From the NCBI GenBank assembly GCA_035291605.1, contig DATDRS010000080.1:1-15780 (forward strand): 15,780 nucleotides of DNA. The letters are read 5' to 3'. A program made the translations under genes and the position numbers. Source of the stretch: DATDRS01 sp035291605 (GTDB lineage Bacteria > Chloroflexota > Anaerolineae > Anaerolineales > UBA6663). Under the pieces are notes generated by a model. It was given only the letters and a program-made list of their open reading frames with translations, did not search any database and was not told where the DNA came from. This document shows, one piece after another, positions 7,710 to 14,160 of the stretch (positions are counted from its first letter, which is position 1; every line of letters starts with the position of its first letter).

Positions 7710-7743
7710 ATTGCCAATCTCCAATTGTTGATTTCAAATCATG
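7709..7743. repeat. 7-bp tandem repeats overlapping the yidD stop and the PQQ gene start
   Basis: Five consecutive heptamers on the plus strand follow the pattern RATNNNN, including AATCTCC and GATTTCA. Read on the minus strand they contain the yidD stop codon (7739-7741), the whole intergenic gap, and the GGAG in front of the TTG start of the lipoprotein gene. AATCTCC is also the core of the repeats in the GH31 gene. Confidence 0.6.
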
Positions 7744-8023
7744 GCACGGGATCATATCCGCCCGGATCGAGCGGATTGCACCGCAGCACGCGCCAGGCCG
7801 CCAGCGCCCCGCCTCTGACCACGCCATATTTGCGGATGGCCTCGTAGCCATAGCGCGAGCAGGTCGGGTAGAACCGGCAGGCGCCGGGAGGCAGCAGCCG
7901 GGAAAAGGTCAGCTGGTAGAGACGGATGAGGCCCAGCAGGACAGTCCGCGGGAGGTGCGTTGGCCGGAAGTCCGGCTCCCAGACCGGATCGGCCTGACGA
8001 TGTTCGTGCTCGTGCTCAACCAT
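7739..8023 (-). CDS. yidD: Membrane protein insertion efficiency factor YidD
   Basis: A small membrane-associated protein of 94 aa that assists YidC-dependent insertion. The family core is clear: LLGLIRLYQLTFSRLLPPGACRFYPTCSRYGYEAI, with CRFYPTCS at 49-56, then RCNP and GGYDPVP at the C-terminus. The N-terminus has an acidic and histidine-rich extension (VEHEHEHRQ) not needed for the fold, so a later start is conceivable. However, the ATG at 8021-8023 overlaps the rnpA stop by 8 nt, which favours it as a coupled start. The stop codon lies inside a heptamer repeat. Confidence 0.95.
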   Translation of the reverse strand: MVEHEHEHRQADPVWEPDFRPTHLPRTVLLGLIRLYQLTFSRLLPPGACRFYPTCSRYGYEAIRKYGVVRGGALAAWRVLRCNPLDPGGYDPVP

Positions 8024-8351
8024 TGTTCTTCAATACGCTCGCCCGGCGCAGCAGGTTGTCCACGGCCTCCTGCGCCTGGCTCAGTCTGGATTTTGCCAGC
8101 GGCGCGCGGGCAATGAGAATCAGGTCCCAGCCCGGCGCGATGTCCTGAATTCTGGCCCGCACGGCCTCGCGCAACAGCCGTCTGGCCCGGTTGCGCGCCA
8201 CGGCGCTCCCGACCCCTTTGCTCGCGGCAAAACCGCAGCGCGTGTCTGCGCGCCCGTTCTGGTGGGCGATGAGAACAACAAGCGGGTGGGCGTGAGATCG
8301 TCCATCGCGCCGCACCCGCTCAAAGTCGGCTGCGCTATGAAGCCGGAGCAT
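8016..8351 (-). CDS. rnpA: Ribonuclease P protein component
   Basis: A basic 111-aa protein cofactor of the RNase P ribozyme, which matures tRNA 5' ends. The start is the ATG at 8349-8351, 22 nt after the rpmH stop; the longer open frame upstream overlaps rpmH and is discarded. Diagnostic features are LHSAADFERVRRDGR at the N-terminus, FAASKGVGSAVARNRARRLLREAVR with the RNR motif at 53-55, and GWDLILIARAPLA in the last strand. Length is normal for the family (about 110-120 aa). The upstream ribosome-binding site is weak (AGGCGG), consistent with coupling to rpmH. The stop overlaps the yidD start by 8 nt. Confidence 0.95.
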   Translation of the reverse strand: MLRLHSAADFERVRRDGRSHAHPLVVLIAHQNGRADTRCGFAASKGVGSAVARNRARRLLREAVRARIQDIAPGWDLILIARAPLAKSRLSQAQEAVDNLLRRASVLKNNG

Positions 8352-8373
8352 GCCAGCCGCCTGCCGGGGCCGG

Positions 8374-8583
8374 CTACTTCTTCTTGCTGGGTCGGGTCGC
8401 CGGGGACTTGGCTGCGTTCCAGTTGATTTTCTTGACGTGCTTGGGCTGCGTGGCGAGATGGACGCGGCCGCGCGCACGGCGCGCTTTGAGCACTTTGCGG
8501 CCCCCGGCGGTGGCCATACGGGCCCGGAAACCGTGCACCCGCTGGCGGCGTCGAATTTTCGGTTGATACGTGCGTTTCGGCAT
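8374..8583 (-). CDS. rpmH: 50S ribosomal protein L34 with C-terminal extension
   Basis: Large-subunit ribosomal protein. The first 44 residues or so are canonical L34 (MPKRTYQPKIRRRQRVHGF, RARMATAGGRKVLKARRARGR). The usual protein stops near residue 44-47. Here it continues for about 24 residues rich in lysine, ending ATRPSKKK, for a total of 69 aa. The ATG has a good ribosome-binding site, AAGGTGAT, 6 nt upstream. It is the first gene of the rpmH-rnpA-yidD block and is preceded by a strong promoter. dnaA, often the neighbour on the other side, is not in the window. Confidence 0.96.
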   Translation of the reverse strand: MPKRTYQPKIRRRQRVHGFRARMATAGGRKVLKARRARGRVHLATQPKHVKKINWNAAKSPATRPSKKK

Positions 8584-8622
8584 GATTTAATCACCTTAAA
8601 GAAAATTTCTCACAACCGCGCG

Positions 8623-8652
8623 ATTATACCGCAGGGCGGGTGGATTGGTCAA
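8623..8652 (-). promoter_or_regulatory. Strong sigma-70-type promoter of the rpmH operon
   Basis: On the minus strand TTGACC (complement of 8647-8652) and a perfect TATAAT (complement of 8623-8628) are 18 nt apart. Transcription would begin near 8616, giving a leader of about 30 nt to the rpmH ATG. The -35 box begins 9 nt after the stop codon of the upstream gene and no terminator lies between, so read-through from that gene could add to expression. Confidence 0.75.
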
Positions 8653-8661
8653 CGATTTCTT

Positions 8662-9555
8662 TTATCCCGCTTTGACAGCCTCTTCGATCAAGCTCCGCGC
8701 GACGGTCTGGGTCCCGGTGTGGGCGTAATAGTTGGTCGTCAGATCGAGGAACGCGCCGACGTAATCCAGCTTGTCGTCGGCGATGTCAATGAACTTCCGC
8801 ATGCTGCCCAGCACTTTCTGCGGGTTCAGCCCGCGGGCGGCGACGAACTGGTTGAGCCACCCCTGCGCCGCCGAGAAGCCGTTGCCGATGAAGCCGAGCT
8901 TGTCCCCGGCGCTGGCCCCCGGGATCAGGCTGCTGATGCGCTGGAACATCTCGTTCCGCTCCAGCTCGCCCGGCGTCAGCCGGCCGATGACGTTTTGTGT
9001 GCCGATCAGGAAATCGGGGCCAAGCGGGATCAGGCCGTCCACGCAGATCAGCGCCGCCATGCGCATGATGGACGCGCCCGCATACTGTTTTAACGAGTCC
9101 ACGAACTGCCCCATGTTTTGTGTGGGCAGGCCGTTGAGCAGGCAGTATGCCGCGCCTTCGGCGATCAGTTTCAGCGCGAGATCAACGGCTTGCGTGGTGT
9201 CGGCCTTGGGGGTGACTTTGTTCAGGAATGAGAGGAGCGGGATCATCTCGCCGGCTTTCTGAGCGAGGGCGGCTGCGCCCAGCGCCATGTCCATGACATC
9301 CACGGTTTGATACAGCCACAACGCGCGCTGGTAGCCCTGGGCCGGATCGTTGTACAGCCGCAGCGCGTGCTCGCGGATTTTCTGGACCTGGGCCGGGCTG
9401 CTCTCGCCCGTGACCGCGCGGATGGTGTTGTCGAACCCGACCAGGTTTTGCCATTCGCCGGGCACGACAAAGTCCAATCCCTTTAGCGCCATCACGGTGA
9501 CGCTTTCACCGGGAAGCTCATCCACGGCCTGTGGCATTGGTTTTGAGGGGTTCAT
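8662..9555 (-). CDS. Unrecognised 297-aa soluble helical protein
   Basis: I do not recognise this protein. I place the start at the ATG at 9553-9555, which has AAAGGAG 8 nt upstream. The frame also offers a GTG at 9564, but that touches the ribosome-binding site. The sequence has no signal peptide and looks mostly alpha-helical with alanine- and leucine-rich segments (MDMALGAAALAQKAGEMIPLL, LALKLIAEGAAYCLL). A few segments are hydrophobic (LICVDGLIPLGPDFLIG), but none is a convincing membrane span. There are two cysteines and no obvious catalytic motif. The gene has a near-consensus promoter and a good ribosome-binding site, so it is probably well expressed. It lies just upstream of rpmH in the same direction, which could make it part of a longer transcript. 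Confidence 0.75.
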   Translation of the reverse strand: MNPSKPMPQAVDELPGESVTVMALKGLDFVVPGEWQNLVGFDNTIRAVTGESSPAQVQKIREHALRLYNDPAQGYQRALWLYQTVDVMDMALGAAALAQKAGEMIPLLSFLNKVTPKADTTQAVDLALKLIAEGAAYCLLNGLPTQNMGQFVDSLKQYAGASIMRMAALICVDGLIPLGPDFLIGTQNVIGRLTPGELERNEMFQRISSLIPGASAGDKLGFIGNGFSAAQGWLNQFVAARGLNPQKVLGSMRKFIDIADDKLDYVGAFLDLTTNYYAHTGTQTVARSLIEEAVKAG

Positions 9556-9627
9556 GGTGTACACTCCTTTCGCTGTGAGAGGTAATATTAATCGGGGGAG
9601 TCTTTAGCGGCGAGCCGCGCCGTAAGG

Positions 9628-9656
9628 ATTGTAGTCCCGGCGAATGGCGCTGTCAA
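9628..9656 (-). promoter_or_regulatory. Near-consensus promoter of the 297-aa protein gene
   Basis: On the minus strand TTGACA (complement of 9651-9656), a 17-nt spacer and TACAAT (complement of 9628-9633) form an almost perfect vegetative promoter. The leader to the ATG at 9555 would be about 65 nt. Confidence 0.75.
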
Positions 9657-9668
9657 AGATAAAGCGCA

Positions 9669-9683
9669 AGACCCAAAGGGTCT
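9669..9683. repeat. Short inverted repeat AGACCC-AAA-GGGTCT
   Basis: A perfect 6-bp inverted repeat with a 3-nt centre just upstream of the oxidoreductase ribosome-binding site. It shares the AGACCC/GGGTCT core with the inverted repeat at 15061-15077, where the arms are in the opposite order. It could be an operator or a scattered repeat; the sequence alone does not decide. Confidence 0.4.
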
Positions 9684-9701
9684 GCCCAGGAGTGAAGCGA
9701 C

Positions 9702-10685
9702 ATGGCCAAACTACGTTGGGGATTTCTCAGCACTGCGCGCATCAGCCGCGCGCTGATCCCGCCGCTGCGCGTTTCGGAGCGGAACGAGCTGGCCGCCGTC
9801 GCCAGCCGTGACCTCCGGCGCGCCGAGGCCTCCGCGCGCGAGAAGGGCATCGCGCGCGCCCACGGCAGTTACGAGGCGCTGCTGGCCGACCCGGAGATTG
9901 ACGTGATCTACAACCCTCTGCCCAACCGTCTGCACGCCGAGTGGACGATCAAGGCGGCGCAGGCGGGCAAGCACGTGTTGTGCGAGAAGCCGCTCGCGCT
10001 GACGGCGGCAGAGGTGGATGCGATGGCGGACGCAGCCAGGCAGGCGCACGTCGTCGCCGCCGAGGCCTTCATGTACCGCCATCACCCCCAGACGCTCAAA
10101 GTCAAAGAGCTTGTGGACGGCGGCGCAATTGGCGCGCCCCGGCTGGTGCGCGGCGCGTTCACTTTCACCCTCACACGCGCCTCGGATGTGCGGCTCGACC
10201 TGGCGCTCGGCGGCGGGAGCATATGGGACGTGGGCTGCTATCCCATCAGTTATGCGCGCTATATTGTCGGCGCCGAGCCGGTGGAGGCCTTCGGCTGGCA
10301 GACGCTGGGACGCACGGGCGTGGACGAAACTTTCACAGGGCAGCTGCGCTTTCCGAATGAGGTCTACGCCCAGTTTGACTCCGGCTTCCGTGCGCCGTTG
10401 CGCTCTCACATCGAAATCGTCGGGAGTGAGGGCGTGATCACCGTGCCCCAGCCCTTCAAGCCAGGGCTGAACGAGCAGATCAGCCTGAGGCGCGGCGACG
10501 AGACGCAGACGATCACCATCCCCGGCCAGGAGTTGTACCTCGGCGAGGTCGAGGATATGGCCGACGCGATCCTGCACGGCAAGCCGCCCCGCGTGAGCCT
10601 CGCCGACAGCCGGGGCAACATCGCGGCGATCGTGGCATTGGTGCAGTCGGCGCGCGAGGGACGGCCGGTTGTCCTCCGCGAATAA
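9702..10685 (+). CDS. Gfo/Idh/MocA-family NAD(P)-dependent oxidoreductase
   Basis: A 327-aa dehydrogenase acting on a sugar or sugar derivative. The N-terminal Rossmann domain starts KLRWGFLSTARIS, and the family signature CEKPLALTAAE has E95, K96 and P97; K96 is the expected catalytic lysine. The C-terminal alpha/beta domain contains MYRHHPQ and GGGSIWDVGCYPISYAR with D176 and Y180, as in D-xylose dehydrogenase and 1,5-anhydrofructose reductase relatives. AGGAG lies 9 nt before the ATG. The TAA overlaps the next gene's ATG by one base (TAATG), so it is coupled to the GH31 glycosidase and probably acts on the sugar that the enzyme releases, or prepares its substrate. The exact substrate is not determinable. 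Confidence 0.9.
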   Translation: MAKLRWGFLSTARISRALIPPLRVSERNELAAVASRDLRRAEASAREKGIARAHGSYEALLADPEIDVIYNPLPNRLHAEWTIKAAQAGKHVLCEKPLALTAAEVDAMADAARQAHVVAAEAFMYRHHPQTLKVKELVDGGAIGAPRLVRGAFTFTLTRASDVRLDLALGGGSIWDVGCYPISYARYIVGAEPVEAFGWQTLGRTGVDETFTGQLRFPNEVYAQFDSGFRAPLRSHIEIVGSEGVITVPQPFKPGLNEQISLRRGDETQTITIPGQELYLGEVEDMADAILHGKPPRVSLADSRGNIAAIVALVQSAREGRPVVLRE

Positions 10686-13072
10686 TGACCTCGGAACAAC
10701 TCCTCTCAGGCGCCACCCGGGTGCGCGTTCAATTCCTGACCGAAAACGCCCTGCGGGTGACGCACGCGCCCGCGAGCGCGCAGGCCTTCCCGCCCGGCCG
10801 CCCCTGGCTCTCGCACGTGTTGCTCCCGACCCCCGGCGTCTCGGCGGAGCAATCCCGGCTGGTCGTGGACATGCCGGATGGCCGCGTCCGCGTGTGTGAC
10901 CGCGCGGGCAGAGCGATCCTCGCCGAAGCGCGCCCGCCGCAGTTGGGTTTTGCCAAACGCATGCGGTCAGTCAGCCTGGACATACCGGCGACCGAGGTTC
11001 GCGCGGACTTTGGCCGGGTCGAGGAGGCGATCAGCCTCGCGCTGAGAACCGAGCCGGGCGAGGGGTTCTACGGTTGGGGCGAGTGGTTCAACGCCTTTCG
11101 CCGCGAGCGCGGGCGGCTCAAGCTGAAAATCCGCGACGCGCTCGCGATGCTCCAGCACCGCGAGACGTATTCGGGCATCCCGGTCTTCTTCAGCAGCCGG
11201 GGCTATGCCTTCTGGCTGCTCAACAGCCACGAAAGCGAGTGGCGCATCGAGCCGGAGCGCAGGGTGATGGAAATCGAGGCCGCCGGCCCCGGCGCGGATT
11301 ACATCGTCATCTACGGCCCGGTCTTTCGCGACCTCATCCAGACCTATACCCAACTGACCGGCCGCCCGCCGCTTATCCCGCGCTGGGCCTTCGGGCTGAT
11401 GGTCACGGGCTACCCTCAGGAGCCGCAATCCGTCGTCCTGGAACGCGCGCAAGAACATCGGAGGCGGAACATCCCCCTCGACGCGATCATCCTCGATTAC
11501 CACTGGGAGGAGCGTTACCACAACTTCCAGTGGCGCAAATCCCTGATCCCCAATCCCCAATCTCTAATCTCTGATCTCCAATCTCTCGGCGTCCGCCTGG
11601 GCCTCATCCTCACCCCCTTCGTCAACCACCGCAACCGCCCTGGCCAGCGCCGGTTTCTCAACGCGCTTGCGAGCAACGTCCCGCGCGGGCTGGCGCAGGA
11701 CGACGAGCGCGACGTGGAGGGGTACGCGGAGGCGAAAGCCAAAGGCTATTTCGCGCACGACGACGCCAAATGGTGGTTCGGGGCAGGGGGCATGCTGGAT
11801 TTCACACACCCGGAGGCCGCCGAATGGTGGAATGCGCGGATGCGCCCGCTTTACGAGCAGGGCATTGAATTCTTCAAGAACGACGACGGCGAGTATCTGC
11901 CGAAAGATGCGCGCAGCGCGATCGGGATGGACGGGCGCGAGTATCACAACCTTTACGGCTTCTTCTACAGCCGCGCCATGTACGAGGGCATGGCCGCGTT
12001 GGATGATCGCCGCCCCTTCATCTACGCGCGGTCCACGTGGGCCGGGTCGCAGCGTTTCCCTGCCATCTTCCTCGGCGACCAGAAGCCGACGTTTGAGCAT
12101 CTGCAGAGTGCGATGCGCGCCGGGTTGAACATGGGGCTCCTGGGCTTTGCGCACTGGACGGCGGACGTGTTTGGCCTCGACGGCAAGACGACGCCGGAGA
12201 CGCACGTCCGTTACGCCCAGTGGGCGCTGCTGGCCCCAGTCGCCCGCTACTTCTGGCGCCCGCCGGAGATTGACGACACGCGCCTCCCGTGGTCGCACGG
12301 CCCGCAGGCCGAGGCCAACTTCCGCGCCATCGCTGAACTGCGCTACCGGCTGCTCCCGTATTATTACGCCCTGGCGTGGGAGGCGTACCTCACCGGCCTG
12401 CCCATCCTGCGCCCGATGCTGCTTGACGCTGCTGCGCAGGACGACCCGCGCTTTGCCGATGTCTTTGACCAGCAGATGCTGGGCGACAAACTGATGCTCG
12501 CGCCCGTGGTCGAGCCGGAGGCGACGCAGCGGCGCATCCTGCTGCCCGCCGGGACGTGGCACGATTTCTGGTCAACCGACTCATTCGAGGGCCGCAGAGA
12601 CGACCCAGCGGGTCATCTCTACGCTGCGCCGCTCGACCGCCTGCCCGTGCTCGTGCGCGGCGGCTCGATCATCCCGATGGGGCCGGTATTGCAACACATC
12701 CCCGACGACCATCGCTTCGACCAACTGCAACTGCACATCTGGCCGCCCTACCCGGCAAGCGGCATTTTGTACGACGACGACGGGCGCACCCGCGCCTATC
12801 AGAGCGGCGAATACTCGGTCACGCGGTTTATTGCCGAGGGGGACAGTCGCCGCACAGTCGTCCGCGTTGAGCCTGCCGAGGGGAATTTTCCGGGAGGAGT
12901 GGGGATTAGAGAATTGGAGATTGTGCTTCACCGCGCTGAGGCCCCGGCGGAGGTGAAGGTGAATGGCGGGGCGGTGGAAGACTGGCGGTACGAGGCGGAG
13001 GGCAGGCGGGTGGTGGTGGGGGTGCGGTGTGAGGTGAGGGAGGGGGTAAGGGTGGAGGTGCTGTATAATTGA
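10685..13072 (+). CDS. GH31 family alpha-glycosidase
   Basis: A 795-aa cytoplasmic-looking (no signal peptide) retaining glycosidase, probably an alpha-glucosidase or alpha-xylosidase. An N-terminal beta-sandwich (about 1-225, with GFYGWGEWFNAF) is followed by the (beta/alpha)8 barrel. The nucleophile is predicted as D400 in FFKNDDGEYLP, matching the KxDxGE pattern of YicI-like enzymes. The acid/base is predicted as D465 in RSTWAGSQRF...GDQKPT. The spacing of 65 residues agrees with the family. The C-terminal beta domains end with a DDDGRTRAYQSGEY segment. Codons 285-301 are written almost entirely in 7-bp repeats. The last 120 codons recur, diverged, at 13718-14080. It starts inside the stop of the oxidoreductase gene (TAATG). 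The sugar specificity is not decidable from sequence alone. Confidence 0.93.
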   Translation: MTSEQLLSGATRVRVQFLTENALRVTHAPASAQAFPPGRPWLSHVLLPTPGVSAEQSRLVVDMPDGRVRVCDRAGRAILAEARPPQLGFAKRMRSVSLDIPATEVRADFGRVEEAISLALRTEPGEGFYGWGEWFNAFRRERGRLKLKIRDALAMLQHRETYSGIPVFFSSRGYAFWLLNSHESEWRIEPERRVMEIEAAGPGADYIVIYGPVFRDLIQTYTQLTGRPPLIPRWAFGLMVTGYPQEPQSVVLERAQEHRRRNIPLDAIILDYHWEERYHNFQWRKSLIPNPQSLISDLQSLGVRLGLILTPFVNHRNRPGQRRFLNALASNVPRGLAQDDERDVEGYAEAKAKGYFAHDDAKWWFGAGGMLDFTHPEAAEWWNARMRPLYEQGIEFFKNDDGEYLPKDARSAIGMDGREYHNLYGFFYSRAMYEGMAALDDRRPFIYARSTWAGSQRFPAIFLGDQKPTFEHLQSAMRAGLNMGLLGFAHWTADVFGLDGKTTPETHVRYAQWALLAPVARYFWRPPEIDDTRLPWSHGPQAEANFRAIAELRYRLLPYYYALAWEAYLTGLPILRPMLLDAAAQDDPRFADVFDQQMLGDKLMLAPVVEPEATQRRILLPAGTWHDFWSTDSFEGRRDDPAGHLYAAPLDRLPVLVRGGSIIPMGPVLQHIPDDHRFDQLQLHIWPPYPASGILYDDDGRTRAYQSGEYSVTRFIAEGDSRRTVVRVEPAEGNFPGGVGIRELEIVLHRAEAPAEVKVNGGAVEDWRYEAEGRRVVVGVRCEVREGVRVEVLYN
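11538..11586 (+). repeat. Seven tandem 7-bp repeats inside the GH31 coding region
   Basis: Seven uninterrupted heptamers of consensus RATCYCY, such as AATCCCC, AATCTCT and GATCTCC. They encode residues 285-301 of the glycosidase (SLIPNPQSLISDLQSL). The segment does not break the frame and fits the place where GH31 enzymes have a PNP/PDP turn followed by a helix. Confidence 0.85.
12902..12922 (+). repeat. Three 7-bp repeats in the GH31 tail
   Basis: GGGATTA, GAGAATT and GGAGATT are the reverse-complement form of the AATCTCC-type heptamers. They encode part of IRELEIVL near the C-terminus. A related array is present in the second copy at 13896-13924. Confidence 0.5.
13064..13069 (+). promoter_or_regulatory. 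Candidate -10 box for the toxin-antitoxin pair
   Basis: A perfect TATAAT formed by the last two sense codons of the GH31 gene, immediately before its stop codon. It would start transcription about 30 nt before the antitoxin ATG. There is no good -35 box; the upstream sequence is a purine-rich run. Confidence 0.35.
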
Positions 13073-13107
13073 GAACGGAATTAGAAACAGGCCAGAGTAA
13101 AACTGCC

Positions 13108-13317
13108 ATGATGCCGCAGACGGCGCTCAAGTACGATGTCGAAGTCCAAGACGATGGGCGAGTGGAACTCACCGTTCCCTTTCCTCCGGGCGCTCACGTC
13201 ATCGTCTTTGTGATTGAGGCAGCCGACGATATTTTTGCGGATTTGCTCCTGGCGGCTCAGAGCAGCCTTGATTTCTGGGACAATCCTTTTGACGATGAGG
13301 ATTGGAACAATGCCTGA
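13108..13317 (+). CDS. Putative antitoxin of a MazF-type toxin-antitoxin pair
   Basis: A small acidic protein of 69 aa. The start is placed at the first of two consecutive ATG codons (13108); the frame is also open to a TTG at 13069 overlapping the GH31 stop. The first half is a short beta-rich region (KYDVEVQDDGRVELTVPFPPGAHVIVFVIE). The acidic tail SSLDFWDNPFDDEDWNNA resembles the toxin-binding tails of antitoxins paired with PemK/MazF toxins. It overlaps the toxin start by 8 nt, as is usual for such pairs. I do not see a classical AbrB or ribbon-helix-helix DNA-binding motif, so autoregulation is uncertain. Confidence 0.7.
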   Translation: MMPQTALKYDVEVQDDGRVELTVPFPPGAHVIVFVIEAADDIFADLLLAAQSSLDFWDNPFDDEDWNNA

Positions 13318-13654
13318 GCAAGGCGACATTGTATTGATTCCAATCCCCTTCACCGACTTGTCGTCTCAAAAACGGCGACCAGTCGTCGTCATCTCTAATG
13401 ATGCTTATAACCGCAAAACCAACGATCTTATCGTCGTCGCAATGACTTCCAATCCGGAGGGGGTAGATTACAGTTTTACCGTCACTTCGTCTGACTTGGA
13501 AAAAGGCACTTTGAATCGTCCGGGCAAAGTGCGCGTAGATAGAATCTATACGCTGTCTCAATTTATTGTCGTCAAGACCTTTGGGCGGGTCAACGCTGCA
13601 ACGCTTGACCGCATTCGTAAGACGTTGCAGGACTTGATTGCCAAGAAAGCGTAG
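13310..13654 (+). CDS. MazF/PemK-family endoribonuclease toxin
   Basis: A 114-aa predicted ribosome-independent mRNA interferase. The start is the ATG at 13310, which overlaps the antitoxin stop by 8 nt; the frame is open further upstream but only inside the antitoxin gene. The family pattern is clear: GDIVLIPIPFTDLSSQKRRPVVVISND at the N-terminus, DLIVVAMTSN in the third strand, then GKVRVDRIYTLSQ and the C-terminal helix LDRIRKTLQDLI. Length is typical. The gene has lower GC than its neighbours on the left and is followed by a strong terminator, so the pair is a self-contained unit. Confidence 0.9.
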   Translation: MPEQGDIVLIPIPFTDLSSQKRRPVVVISNDAYNRKTNDLIVVAMTSNPEGVDYSFTVTSSDLEKGTLNRPGKVRVDRIYTLSQFIVVKTFGRVNAATLDRIRKTLQDLIAKKA

Positions 13655-13677
13655 CCGCAAAACAGGCTTGGAATACC

Positions 13678-13715
13678 GCCGGACTTTCTCAGGGACACGA
13701 GAAAGTCCGGCTTTT
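13678..13715 (+). terminator. Rho-independent terminator of the toxin-antitoxin pair
   Basis: A perfect 13-bp stem, GCCGGACTTTCTC with its complement, an 8-nt loop (AGGGACAC), then TTTT. It lies 23 nt after the toxin stop codon. Homology to the GH31 tail begins 2 bases after the T run. Confidence 0.9.
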
Positions 13716-13717
13716 GT

Positions 13718-14080
13718 TTCGACCAACTGCCACTGCACATCTGGCCGCGGTACCCGGCGCGCGGCGTCTTGCACGACGACGATGGGCGCACCCGCGCCTA
13801 TCAGCGCGGAGAATACTCAGTTACACGCTTTTCAGCCGGGCAAGTAGGAGAAAAGATTGTGGTGCGTATCTCTCCTACTGAGGGGGAGTTTGGGTGGAGG
13901 CTGGAGGCTAGAGAATTGGAGATTATTCTTCACCGTGCCGGGGACCCGAAGGAGGTGCGAGTGAATGGGGAGGTGGTGAGGGGGTGGTGGTATCAAGCAG
14001 AGGGGAGGAGAGTGGTAGTAGAGGGGGTGAGGTGGGAGGAGAGGAAGGAGACGGTAGTAGAATTGCAGACGAGGGCTTGA
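13718..14080 (+). pseudogene. Second, diverged copy of the 3' end of the GH31 gene
   Basis: This segment translates, without a proper start, into a protein aligning with residues 678-795 of the GH31 enzyme. FDQLPLHIWPRYPARG matches FDQLQLHIWPPYPASG, then come DDDGRTRAYQ, GEYSVTRF, ELEIILHRA and AEGRRVVV. The first 87 nt differ at only about nine positions and the remainder is much more diverged. The reading frame is intact to a stop at 14078-14080, but no catalytic domain is present. It is a remnant of a second glycosidase gene or of a duplicated tail left by insertion of the toxin-antitoxin pair. A TTG at 13769 has been the only plausible start, but expression is doubtful. Confidence 0.85.
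13896..13924 (+). repeat. Four 7-bp repeats in the GH31 tail copy
   Basis: GGAGGCT occurs twice in tandem, followed by AGAGAAT and TGGAGAT. The array corresponds in place to the repeats at 12902-12922 of the intact gene but has different copies, so it has changed since the two tails separated. Confidence 0.5.
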
Positions 14081-14160
14081 CGACTTCCCGGTCTGCTTGC
14101 GCGCCCTGCACGTCCGCTCGTGGAAAAACCTATACCCTGATTGCCAAGCGCCAAATGATG

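Noticed and set aside
9711..10577. 288-codon open frame antisense to the oxidoreductase gene
   Set aside because: Shadow of a GC-rich gene; low-complexity Arg/Ala/Gly content and no recognisable domain.
12030..12043. parS-like palindrome with a CCACGTGG core
   Set aside because: It lacks the flanking GTT/AAC arms of parS and lies in conserved GH31 coding sequence (Ser-Thr-Trp), which explains it.
11564..12562. 332-codon minus-strand open frame inside the GH31 gene
   Set aside because: Antisense shadow of the catalytic domain without independent support.
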